From assembly GCF_904848625.1 (NCBI RefSeq), contig NZ_CAJHCP010000007.1, positions 1 through 64,000 on the forward strand: DNA of 64,000 nt. Reading direction: 5' to 3'. Shown piece after piece: positions 57,073 through 64,000 of the stretch. The notes below the pieces were generated by a model that saw only the letters and a list, made by a program, of their open reading frames with translations, was not told the origin of the DNA and made no database searches. This DNA is from Paraburkholderia metrosideri (GTDB lineage Bacteria; Pseudomonadota; Gammaproteobacteria; Burkholderiales; Burkholderiaceae). A program made the translations under genes and the position numbers. Numbering within the stretch: the first letter of the stretch is position 1; every line of letters starts with the position of its first letter.

Positions 57073-57603
57073 ATGAATGACTTTGCAGAAGACCAACTAG
57101 ATATCAAAGAACTCCGGAACGCTGCTTATCATGAGGCAGGCCATAAGGTGATTTACGAGCGCTTCGGCGGAGCGGGTGATGCGGTGGTGTGGAAGAACCA
57201 GAGCGGAAATCTCGACGAAGCCACCTGGCTCGGGCACTTCCAACCCAGGACCTGTCCCGACACAATGCACGCAATAGCCAAGGCGCAAGGATTCATCGCC
57301 GTTCAGCTGCCCGCGAGTTGGAAGGTGTTGTACGGCATGGCAGGCTTGTTGGCTGAGGTCATCATAAGCGGCGAGACGGACGACGCCGGCGTCATGGCTG
57401 ACATGTTGCGCACTCGAGTGTGGACTGGCGAGGCGTCACTCTCGGACTTAACGTTGATGAACGCCATCGACCTCGATTGTTCCTCGCTGAGCTACGACGT
57501 CGTCGAAGAGTGCGTGCGTCTGCTGCGAGAAGGATGGACCGACGTGCAGCGAGAGGCCGAATATCTTATTGCGGCCGGGTTGGAAGATTTGAACGTCAAG
57601 TGA
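57073..57603 (+). CDS. Stand-alone M41-like metallopeptidase domain protein
   Basis: This is a 176-residue protein with the zinc motif HEAGH in NAAYHEAGHKVIYERFGG (about residue 21), as in the peptidase M41 domain of FtsH. A later GLLAEVIISGETDDAGVMADML segment (about 97-118) fits the place where FtsH has its third metal ligand and helix. There is no AAA+ ATPase part and no membrane segment, so it is an isolated protease-like domain. Substrate is unknown. It lies 55 bases before the HTH gene and in the same direction as the kptA-sir2 pair. Confidence 0.75.
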   Translation: MNDFAEDQLDIKELRNAAYHEAGHKVIYERFGGAGDAVVWKNQSGNLDEATWLGHFQPRTCPDTMHAIAKAQGFIAVQLPASWKVLYGMAGLLAEVIISGETDDAGVMADMLRTRVWTGEASLSDLTLMNAIDLDCSSLSYDVVEECVRLLREGWTDVQREAEYLIAAGLEDLNVK

Positions 57604-57658
57604 CACGTTGAGCAGGCCCTCTTTTAGCGTGAACACTGATTCAGCGAGGTGAGTTCCC

Positions 57659-57910
57659 ATGTCGACAGATGCGAAGATTTCACCGCCATCCGAAGGCGGC
57701 ACTGACGAATTCATGTCCGCTGCTGAAGCTGCGAAGCTGCTATTTGTTTCACGCCCACATGTGCTGAAGCTGCTCTCGCAAGGGAAACTCAAGCTCCACC
57801 ACAAAACGGGGAACAGCCGATTCGTGACGAAAACGTCGGTTCTGGACTATCGGGCCGACCAGCGCGCTGCGGCAAAAGCATACCAAGCTTCAACAACTGA
57901 CGACGAGTAA
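57659..57910 (+). CDS. Excisionase-type helix-turn-helix protein
   Basis: This is an 83-residue protein with a MerR/excisionase-like DNA-binding unit: MSAAEAAKLLFVSRPHVLKL (about 19-38), LLSQGKLKLHHKTGNSRFVTKTSVLDY (wing and third helix). Proteins of this type are often antitoxins of PIN toxins or transcription regulators. GAGGTGAG precedes the ATG at proper distance. No PIN gene follows; kptA starts 145 bases later. It may regulate the kptA-sir2 pair (inference). Confidence 0.75.
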   Translation: MSTDAKISPPSEGGTDEFMSAAEAAKLLFVSRPHVLKLLSQGKLKLHHKTGNSRFVTKTSVLDYRADQRAAAKAYQASTTDDE

Positions 57911-58055
57911 AGCGAGTGCGACCAGCTGAGCAGAACGCCAAGTTTGAGGCAAGCGCTCACATGCGACTGCGCTCCCCTAGGCGCTGATTTTTCGACAATA
58001 AGTGGTCGAGACAATGCCGTATCTTTCCAAACAGTGCCCGCGGATACATATCTAC

Positions 58056-58685
58056 ATGAACATGAAGACCGATACTCATCTGCCGACTGAGCACCTCGCG
58101 GTTAGCAGACTTCTTTCGAAGATTTTGCGCCACGAACCCGAGCTGATTGGCATCAAGCTCGACAGTCAAGGATGGGTATCTGTTGACGAGCTTACACGCG
58201 CCATCGAACGTACTGCGCGTACCGCGGGCGCGTCGAAGCGACTGAGAACACTTCCAACAATCACCAAAGAAGTCATCCAGGCGGTCGTTGCCACAAGCGA
58301 CAAAAGGCGATTCACACTATCATCGGATGGCACTCGAATACGTGCGGCGCAAGGCCACTCGATAGAAGTGAGCCTAGGATATGCCGTAAATGAACCGCCT
58401 GCCGTTCTCTATCATGGCACCGCCTGGAGCAACTGGAAGAGTATCGCTGTTGAAGGGCTGACGGCTCAAACGAGGCACGCAGTCCATCTGAGCACGGATG
58501 CGGAAACGGCAACGCGGGTCGGCGCTCGCCACGGCCAGCCACTGGTGTTGGTCGTGGATGCGGCGCGGATGCACGCCGACGGGTACGCTTTCTCGCGGTC
58601 GGATAACGGAGTTTGGCTTGTCGAGGAGGTCCCGGCGGCTTACCTCGCTCAGCTTGGGCCGCGCGGGCACGGGTCGAAATCGTGA
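58056..58685 (+). CDS. kptA: RNA 2'-phosphotransferase (KptA/Tpt1 family)
   Basis: This 209-residue enzyme transfers an internal RNA 2'-phosphate to NAD+, giving ADP-ribose 1'',2''-cyclic phosphate and nicotinamide. The N-terminal winged-helix lobe has LSKILRHEPELIG with the catalytic Arg-His, GWVSVDELTRAI, and KRRFTLSSDGTRIRAAQGHS. The NAD lobe has LYHGTAWSNWKSI, HLSTDAETATRVGARHGQPLVL and SDNGVWLVEEVPAAYL. All recognised active-site motifs are intact. The start is uncertain: 58056 fits the family; 58002 is also open. The sirtuin gene follows after 42 bases. Confidence 0.9.
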   Translation: MNMKTDTHLPTEHLAVSRLLSKILRHEPELIGIKLDSQGWVSVDELTRAIERTARTAGASKRLRTLPTITKEVIQAVVATSDKRRFTLSSDGTRIRAAQGHSIEVSLGYAVNEPPAVLYHGTAWSNWKSIAVEGLTAQTRHAVHLSTDAETATRVGARHGQPLVLVVDAARMHADGYAFSRSDNGVWLVEEVPAAYLAQLGPRGHGSKS

Positions 58686-58727
58686 ATGCGGGTCAGCGCA
58701 CAGGTCGCAATTTAATGGAGAGTAGCG

Positions 58728-59552
58728 GTGTCCAATTCACAAGATGAGAAGCTGGAGCAAGCGGCCGCGTTGCTGCGAGAAGCCGACGGACTGCTCATCA
58801 CTGCTGGTGCTGGCATGGGCGTCGATTCGGGCCTGCCTGACTTTCGTGGCCGAGATGGCTTCTGGCGCGCGTATCCCGCGCTCCGTCACCACGGCTTTTC
58901 GTTCGAGGACATGGCAAATCCAGCAAGATTTGCGGAGTATCCTGAACTTGCATGGGGCTTCTATGGACACCGTCTGAAGCTTTATCGTGAGACTGTGCCG
59001 CATCAGGGCTTCGCGATTCTGCGGCGGAGGGCGGACAGCATGCCGCGTGGTGCATTCGTGTTCACGAGCAATGTCGATGGACAGTTCCAAAAAGCCGGGT
59101 TCTCCGAGAGCCGGGTCTACGAATGCCATGGGTCAATTCACGCATTGCAGTGTCTGGAGGTCTGCACGGACGCCACATGGTCGGCTAGGGACTTTCAACC
59201 GCAGGTGAATGAAACGACATCGGAACTGGAAAGCCCGATGCCTCGCTGCCCGCATTGCGGTGCGCTTGCGCGTCCAAATATCTTGATGTTCGGAGACTGG
59301 ACGTGGGTTGACGTGCCCTATGAAAAGCAACGGGAGCACCTTGAGAGCTGGATTTCTTTAGTATCGAAGCTGGTCGTCGTGGAACTGGGAGCTGGGAAAG
59401 CACTGCCCACGGTGCGCCGCTTCAGCGAGCGTAACGCGCGCCAGCGGCTCATCCGGATAAATCCTCGGGACTCGAACACAGACCCATTACATGGTGTGGG
59501 CTTTGTGGGCAGCGCGGCCCTGACACTCAAGCAGCTCGACGCACAACTGTGA
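58728..59552 (+). CDS. Sir2-family NAD-dependent deacylase
   Basis: This is a 274-residue sirtuin with a GTG start behind GGAGAG. The NAD motif is AGAGMGVDSGLPDFRGRDGFW (about residues 26-46 in two adjoining pieces). FTSNVDGQF and the catalytic His in YECHGSIHALQC (about 134) follow, with zinc ligands in CLEVC and MPRCPHCG, and the RPNILMFGDWTW segment. Sirtuins remove acyl groups from lysine, or act as ADP-ribosyl transferases or NADases, using NAD+. It is paired with kptA, another NAD-consuming enzyme, on the same transcript. The lysine or RNA-linked target is unknown. Confidence 0.9.
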   Translation: MSNSQDEKLEQAAALLREADGLLITAGAGMGVDSGLPDFRGRDGFWRAYPALRHHGFSFEDMANPARFAEYPELAWGFYGHRLKLYRETVPHQGFAILRRRADSMPRGAFVFTSNVDGQFQKAGFSESRVYECHGSIHALQCLEVCTDATWSARDFQPQVNETTSELESPMPRCPHCGALARPNILMFGDWTWVDVPYEKQREHLESWISLVSKLVVVELGAGKALPTVRRFSERNARQRLIRINPRDSNTDPLHGVGFVGSAALTLKQLDAQL

Positions 59553-60103
59553 GTCGCGCGCGGATAGAGTGCACCTGCGGCACAGCAACGCGCACTGGAC
59601 TTCGCACATAACGAGAGTACTCGGCTTGGCGCGCTGGACATCGTTCCCAGATTCTCTGCTTCTCAAAGGTATCGCGCCGCTACGGGAACACCTCCAGGTA
59701 GTTTCGGCAACGTGCATCTTCGCGAGTGTTGAGTGCGGGTGCCGCGTTCCAGCGAAGAAGCGCCCCAAATTTCCGCCAGTTGTCGTGTAGCGTCGCCGGA
59801 AAGCCCGAATTTGTCGGGTAGCGTCCCCGGAACGAGAAAGACGTCGCGGTGTCGCGGATGCTTCTGGTGACGCATGCCGGCCGCGTCACAAAATCGGGTG
59901 CTGATATCTGTAGCTAAACTTGTCGAGCGAGATATAGTATCGCTCGCAAACGCTGAGGGGTTTCGTACAGCGCGCGCGTCGGATAGAGATTGAGTCGACG
60001 AGTTTAAGGAAAGCTGAAGCTGTCAGCTCGAGATTTCTCTTTTTGACGAGACGAAGGCGCTAGCCGCGCGGGCGTCACAAATCGCACTCGCCCGCACTAC
60101 TCG
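59553..60103. other. Gene-free region with candidate right end
   Basis: This 551-base region follows the last cargo gene. A 22-bp repeat pair is at 59780-59832. Open frames on the minus strand here (for example 59663-59875) have no ribosome site and no recognisable domain. The right end of the element should lie here, since the next gene (DUF4148-like) looks chromosomal. Confidence 0.5.
59780..59832. repeat. Two 22-bp direct repeats, candidate TnsB sites
   Basis: The copies at 59780-59801 and 59811-59832 read TTGTCG-N-GTAGCGTC-N-CCGGAA, differing at two positions only, with a 31-base period. The period is not a multiple of three, so they are not a protein repeat. Length and spacing resemble TnsB-binding sites at Tn7 ends. 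An inverted partial match (CGCTACACAATA) lies near the left end at 44399-44410. Confidence 0.45.
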
Positions 60104-60424
60104 TCATGGAGCTACGGCTGGCGAGGTCTTTGAATTCTGGCCTGCGGCCTTCTTCTGGGCACTTTCCAGATTCTGCGGATAGTTGGTTTGATTGCCGGCG
60201 GGGTTGTACCCATTTTTTTCTAGGGTGCTCAGTTCGGCATTCTTCTTCGCACGGCGCTCCTTGCTTGCCGCCTTCTTTTGTGTCTTTTTCTCCTGCTTTG
60301 AAGCAACCCCATCAGATGCGCTGACGTCTTGCGTCGCTGCTTGCGCAGTTAGTGCCGAGACACAGAGGAGGCTCAAAGCCAAACCAGCGGCGAAAGCAAG
60401 ATTAGAAAACTGATTAACTTTCAT
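60104..60424 (-). CDS. Small exported DUF4148-like protein
   Basis: This is a 106-residue protein starting at 60424 behind GGAGAG. It has a signal peptide (FAAGLALSLLCVSALTAQAA), a strongly basic Lys-rich middle (SKQEKKTQKKAASKERRAKK) and a C-terminal LEKNGYNPAGNQTNYPQNLESAQKK. This last part matches the DUF4148 pattern seen in many exported Burkholderia proteins. It lies downstream of, and on the opposite strand to, the porin gene. Chromosomal in appearance. Confidence 0.72.
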   Translation of the reverse strand: MKVNQFSNLAFAAGLALSLLCVSALTAQAATQDVSASDGVASKQEKKTQKKAASKERRAKKNAELSTLEKNGYNPAGNQTNYPQNLESAQKKAAGQNSKTSPAVAP

Positions 60425-60894
60425 ACGTCTCTCCATATGGATGCGTTGATGAAAAAATGCGTGCGAGCCGCTTGAAAAAGTTCCAGAAAGGACGTCTCCT
60501 TCCTTCTTGGAAGGCCAAACTGTAGCTGACAAAACGTCGACGGCGATACGGGGTTAACCGCGAGCACGTTGACAATGAAAGGGCCGAAAAGCCCTTCTGC
60601 TCGTGCATCTGCCGCATTTTCCCTATTAGCGCGAAAGAGATTCCCCGTTCTGCTCTTTGTTAGAACGATTGAGGAATATAGACTCCGGCCGAAATGCACA
60701 AATTGCTGACGACGCTTGCGCCGCTTGAGTCGTCGATTTCAGGCATTGTCTCGTCGCCCTCAACCTGTGCGCACCGCTTTAGCCGGCCGGTTGATTGTTC
60801 ACCGTTGAAGTTTCGAGCGTTGCCGGCTACCCGGTTAGTCGAATTTCCTAAGAACAATTTAATTGAGTAGTACAACTACATTATGGAGGCGACA
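60425..60894. other. Divergent intergenic region before the porin
   Basis: This 470-base region separates the leftward DUF4148-like gene from the rightward porin, and so should carry both promoters. GGAGG at 60885-60889 is the porin ribosome site. No operator or RNA structure stands out. Confidence 0.45.
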
Positions 60895-62079
60895 ATGAAG
60901 AAGCTCATGTTCAGTTTGACTGCATTGTGTGCGACGGTTCCGGCATTCGCTCAAAGCAGCGTCACGTTATACGGTATCGTGGACAACGGTATCGTGTATG
61001 AGACCAACCAGCCGAAGGGGCACGTATTCGGCGGCCAAAGCGGTGGCTGGGCCCAGTCGAGATTCGGTCTTAAAGGCGCCGAGGACCTCGGCGGCGGTAC
61101 TCATGCAATCTTCCAGCTTGAGTCCCGACTGAACACGATGAACGGGTCTTTCGCGAACGGCAGCTTCTTCGAGGGGCAGGCAACCGTTGGTCTGCAAAAC
61201 GACACGTGGGGGCAAATCAAACTCGGCAATATGGGCTCGGCCGAAATCAGCCAGTATTCCGGCGATGTCGACCCTCAGCAAACCAAGAGATACTCAATCG
61301 GCACACTGGTTCGCGGCCGTATCTTTTCGCAGGCTGCGAACGGCGTCGAATACCTCTCGCCGACGATTGCCGGTCTCACCCTACAGGGTCAATACGATTT
61401 GACCAACTCGACGAAGTGGAACTCCGGCAATCCTGGCAGCGCTCCTGGCCAGCTCGGCACGTCAACCGGACTCGGTAGTTCGCAGGGACGTTCCGACGGC
61501 ATCAAACTTTCGTACGCAAAGAAAGGCCTGTTCTGGCAGGCGACTTACGACGAGGTTCGTGACGGGAACGGCGAGTTCAGTAACGTGTATCTGGCGTCCC
61601 GCTCGATTCTCACTGGCTTGACCTATACATTTGGCACCGTAACCGGTTATGTCGGATACCAGCATCTCAGCGCGCCGGATGCGTCCAATGCGGGCTATTT
61701 TGGTACCGCGACGCCGTCCGCATTGCCGGCGGGGACGAGTCTCCCGACCGCCGTCAATCACGAATGGCTCGGCGCAATCTGGCAGTCGACACCCGCGCTT
61801 GCCATTACGGGTGCGGTCTATCATGCGAATGCAAATAATGGCAACGGGAACGCGACACTCTACACACTGGGCGTGAACTACTCGCTGTCCAAGCGAACGT
61901 TGCTTTACACCGAGTTGGCTTACATTCGCAACAGCTCGACCTCTAACCTCGGTCTCGACGGGAGCCTGTACGGAGCGAACATCAACAACGACCCCGTCAA
62001 CGGAAGCCCGTCCACCACGAATCCGAACTACGGTAGGAGCCAGTTTGGCGTCATCGCAGGTTTGGCGACGAGCTTCTGA
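60895..62079 (+). CDS. General outer-membrane porin (Burkholderia OmpC type)
   Basis: This is a 394-residue porin with a signal peptide (MKKLMFSLTALCATVPAFAQ). The mature start SSVTLYGIVDNGIVYETNQ is the hallmark of 16-strand betaproteobacterial porins. SRFGLKGAEDLGGGTHAIFQLES and GQIKLGNMG (strand/loop 3 region) follow, with a C-terminal GLATSF ending in Phe for barrel assembly. It forms trimers that let small hydrophilic solutes through. The start at 60895 is fixed by GGAGG; the in-frame ATG at 60883 lies before the ribosome site. Confidence 0.93.
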   Translation: MKKLMFSLTALCATVPAFAQSSVTLYGIVDNGIVYETNQPKGHVFGGQSGGWAQSRFGLKGAEDLGGGTHAIFQLESRLNTMNGSFANGSFFEGQATVGLQNDTWGQIKLGNMGSAEISQYSGDVDPQQTKRYSIGTLVRGRIFSQAANGVEYLSPTIAGLTLQGQYDLTNSTKWNSGNPGSAPGQLGTSTGLGSSQGRSDGIKLSYAKKGLFWQATYDEVRDGNGEFSNVYLASRSILTGLTYTFGTVTGYVGYQHLSAPDASNAGYFGTATPSALPAGTSLPTAVNHEWLGAIWQSTPALAITGAVYHANANNGNGNATLYTLGVNYSLSKRTLLYTELAYIRNSSTSNLGLDGSLYGANINNDPVNGSPSTTNPNYGRSQFGVIAGLATSF

Positions 62080-62144
62080 CGTTCGAGGTTGCCCGGGAAC
62101 TCCATTGCCGGGCAACAGCGATACCAGGCTCGCGAACTGGCAAA

Positions 62145-63188
62145 TCAGTCACGGAACCGCTTGGCGATGTAGTCAGGAATATTTTCGGGTGTCACGACTA
62201 CAACGGAAGAAGACGGCGCGACAGAAGACGCGGGCAACAGCTTGTGGAATTGCATCACGTGATGACATGCGGAGCGCAAGTCCTGACGGAGGTCATGATG
62301 CAGTATTGCCTGTATCTTCCCTTCCCGAAGGAGTCGCACGTTGTCCCTGTCGAGGTCATGCCCTATAAAGAAGACGGGGGTCTGCTGGTGTGCTTCGATT
62401 GCGCGGAGAATTGCGACGTTCCCTCCGCCCATGGAGTAGACGGCCGAGATTTCGGTATCCGAGTTGAGCACGCTACAAACCCGCTGTTCAGTAGGTGAAT
62501 CGAGACCATGCCCACCACTGGCATCAAGCAGTCTGAGTTGCGGGTGGTGCTTTCGCAATGCACGACGGAAACTTATCTCTCGCTCTTCCTCTCCGCGAAA
62601 GTGTTCGTCGCTCATAGTTACCAGGACATTTGCGGGTTTGGGCCCAAGACCCAAGCCCAGAAGATAGGCGGCTGTGGCACCAGCGGCACGATTATCGAGC
62701 CCCGCGTAGGCGACGCGGCCAGACAAAGGGATGTCGGTGACGACCGTGACCACAGGAATTCCATCGCGCTGGAGTTCCGCGACTGTTTCGGCAATCTCGG
62801 GGACGTCGCGTGCCTTCAAAACCACGCCGTGGGTGCCTCTGCGAGCAATGGAGCGCAGAGCGTCGACGACCTGGTGCGTCGTCATGGTTTCCTGCAAGAG
62901 AAAGCGAGGACGAACAATCGTCGGGAGCATTAGCGCCAGCTCACCTTCTAGCGCGTGCTTTATTTCGTCGCTGAATCTGGCGGGAGCTTCGACTACCACG
63001 TCGAAAATGAGCTTCCTGCCCGAGTTCGCAAGGTTGACAGCTTGGGTCTCAAGGTCCTTTATCGCCTGCTCAACCCGAATTCGAGTGTGCTCCCGGACGT
63101 TAGCGCGCCGGTTCAACACCCTGTCGACGGTCGCGACGCCGAGCCCAGCCTGGAGAGCGATTTCCTTAATCAAAAAGCGGTGAGCCAA
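62145..63188 (-). CDS. LacI-family transcriptional regulator
   Basis: This is a 347-residue regulator. The N-terminal LacI helix-turn-helix has IALQAGLGVATVDRVLNRR (about 10-28), followed by a hinge helix. The periplasmic-binding-like sensor domain follows, with GTHGVVLKARD, VVTVVTDIPLSGRVAYAGLDNRAAG (about 145-169) and YSMGGGNVAILRAIEA (about 245). It resembles sugar- or cyclitol-responsive members. It converges with the porin gene 65 bases away; its targets are probably elsewhere, beyond the window or at the porin. Confidence 0.88.
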   Translation of the reverse strand: MAHRFLIKEIALQAGLGVATVDRVLNRRANVREHTRIRVEQAIKDLETQAVNLANSGRKLIFDVVVEAPARFSDEIKHALEGELALMLPTIVRPRFLLQETMTTHQVVDALRSIARRGTHGVVLKARDVPEIAETVAELQRDGIPVVTVVTDIPLSGRVAYAGLDNRAAGATAAYLLGLGLGPKPANVLVTMSDEHFRGEEEREISFRRALRKHHPQLRLLDASGGHGLDSPTEQRVCSVLNSDTEISAVYSMGGGNVAILRAIEAHQQTPVFFIGHDLDRDNVRLLREGKIQAILHHDLRQDLRSACHHVMQFHKLLPASSVAPSSSVVVVTPENIPDYIAKRFRD

Positions 63189-63621
63189 TTCGCCCTCCTT
63201 CTCTGATAGTTTGCTGACGCGTTAAATCTAAATTGATAGAACGTTGATGCCTATCCTACATCGAAAACTGAGATGTGAATTAGCGAGAGCGGATGTTTTC
63301 TGCTCAAACCAGCCGCTGGCCGCATTTAATGCCGACCGCGACCAAGCGTTGGACTCAAGTTGCAGCATTGTTCCCATGGATTGGCGCTCTGTCTACGCAC
63401 GGCCAATCCGCCGCCGTAGGTCAAAAACAAGTATTTTCCCTAAATGTTCCAATTTAAAAGAGTTGATTTGATAGTTTTTTGATGGTTTTTAAATCGGTGA
63501 AGATAGATTTTTGTATTTACCATGATAGGGAGGCAATTTTCAAAGCGAGTCAATGAGGCAGAGTGTGCTCCTGCAGTCAGCGCGAATGCAGGCGGAGACA
63601 ATGGCGTGATGGCGTAAGAGC
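63189..63621. other. Divergent intergenic region, LacI/LysR
   Basis: This 433-base region lies between the divergent LacI and LysR genes. The segment 63420-63545 is notably AT-rich and likely promoter-bearing. No protein-binding dyad is evident by eye. Confidence 0.45.
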
Positions 63622-64000
63622 ATGGACCAATTCAAGGAATTACAACTATTTGTCGAGGTGGCCGAGACGGGCAGCATCAGCCGAGCTGCGGAATCCGCCG
63701 AACTTTCAATCTCGGCGGCAAGCCGGTATCTAATGTCTTTGGAGTCGCGGCTGGGCGTGCAACTCGTTCGAAGGACGACGCGCAATCTCTATCTAACCGA
63801 GGCAGGCGCTGAATTTCATCGGCGTTGCAAGTCAATTCTCGGGGAGCTTGGCGAAGCCGAGGCGGCAATCAAGGAAGCAGTCGTCCGTCCAAGCGGCGTG
63901 TTGCGCGTGACGGCGTCGCTGTCGTTTTGCATGCTGCACATCGCCCCCATGCTTCCGGAGTTCAGTGCCCGTTATCCAGACATCTCAATCGACGTGGTAG
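63622..64000 (+). CDS. LysR-family regulator, partial (cut by window end)
   Basis: The first 126 codons of a LysR-type regulator start at the ATG at 63622 (MDQFKELQLFVEVAETGSIS). The N-terminal winged helix reads ISRAAESAELSISAASRYL and LESRLGVQLVRRTTRNLYLTE. The effector domain begins with GVLRVTASLSFCMLHI. The frame runs off the window end without a stop, so the last two thirds are missing. Its target is unknown. Confidence 0.85.
   Translation, partial: MDQFKELQLFVEVAETGSISRAAESAELSISAASRYLMSLESRLGVQLVRRTTRNLYLTEAGAEFHRRCKSILGELGEAEAAIKEAVVRPSGVLRVTASLSFCMLHIAPMLPEFSARYPDISIDVV

Larger units (their letters stand above)
44250..59850. mobile_element. Tn7-like transposon (ends approximate)
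   Basis: A complete set of Tn7-type genes occupies 44578-52620: DDE transposase TnsB, endonuclease TnsA, two TniQ-family proteins and the AAA-like regulator TnsC. They are followed by a block of accessory genes to 59552, mostly in the opposite direction. Codon use in this block is visibly less GC-rich than in the flanks. No integrase, Cas gene or CRISPR array is present. The boundaries given are estimates based on candidate end repeats at 44279-44427 and 59780-59832; no target-site duplication was verified. Confidence 0.8.

Noticed and set aside
44578..59552. CRISPR-associated transposon
   Set aside because: Two TniQ proteins suggested it, but no Cas protein and no array of regularly spaced repeats is visible anywhere in the element.
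59663..59875. Minus-strand frame in the right junction
   Set aside because: No ribosome site or domain; it overlaps the 22-bp repeats, whose 31-base period is out of frame.

Overview
The window looks like a chromosomal segment of a Burkholderia-group betaproteobacterium, most likely Paraburkholderia. The codons are GC-rich, and there are many small proteins typical of Burkholderiales together with a complete phenylacetate-ring epoxidase operon. Calls rest on motif and family recognition by eye; no database search was run.

Left part (0.3-43 kb), ordinary chromosome: an exported SGNH hydrolase and a COG2509-type FAD dehydrogenase. Next comes paaABCDE (3.5-7.3 kb) behind a perfect 16-bp palindrome that is probably the operator of the TetR-type regulator at 8.25 kb. 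An Lrp/AsnC regulator is divergent from hppD, followed by a fused indolepyruvate ferredoxin oxidoreductase. These genes form an aromatic amino acid theme: arylpyruvates go to arylacetyl-CoA (oxidoreductase), phenylacetyl-CoA goes to its ring epoxide (Paa), and hydroxyphenylpyruvate goes to homogentisate (HppD). Then follow maeB, an MFS carrier, pyrE, a LuxR-type response regulator, a PEBP-like protein, a flavodoxin, argC (type 2), two tandem paralogous lipoproteins with an OmpW-like porin, a LysE exporter, a beta-hydroxyacid dehydrogenase, a Mut7-C protein, an IclR regulator, an EamA carrier, small conserved proteins, a DUF2242-like lipoprotein and a lytic transglycosylase. A decayed peroxidase/phosphoesterase region, trpS and an ABC importer complete this part; the importer's permease appears to have lost its centre.

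Accessory part (about 44.2-59.9 kb): a Tn7-like transposon whose genes use less GC-rich codons than the flanks. Its machinery is one overlapping minus-strand operon, tnsC-tnsD-tniQ-tnsA-tnsB (52.6 to 44.6 kb), which is not the canonical tnsABCD order. It carries two TniQ-family proteins and no Cas genes or CRISPR array. A perfect-consensus promoter (TTGACA-16-TATAAT) fires the other way into the cargo: a tandem DUF6471-like protein, a BPSL0761-family protein, an MbcA/ParS-like antitoxin domain protein, a DUF1917/phosphothreonine-lyase-like protein, an AbrB-type antitoxin, a stand-alone M41-like HEAGH protein and an excisionase-type HTH protein. The cargo ends with a two-gene pair of NAD-consuming enzymes, an RNA 2'-phosphotransferase (KptA/Tpt1) and a sirtuin. 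This M41/HTH/KptA/Sir2 block is the best candidate for an undescribed (possibly defensive) system. The exact transposon ends were not determined; a 22-bp repeat pair at 59.78-59.83 kb and repeats at 44.28-44.43 kb are candidates.

Right part (60-64 kb): chromosome again, with a DUF4148-like small exported protein, a general porin, a LacI-family regulator and the start of a LysR regulator cut by the window edge.
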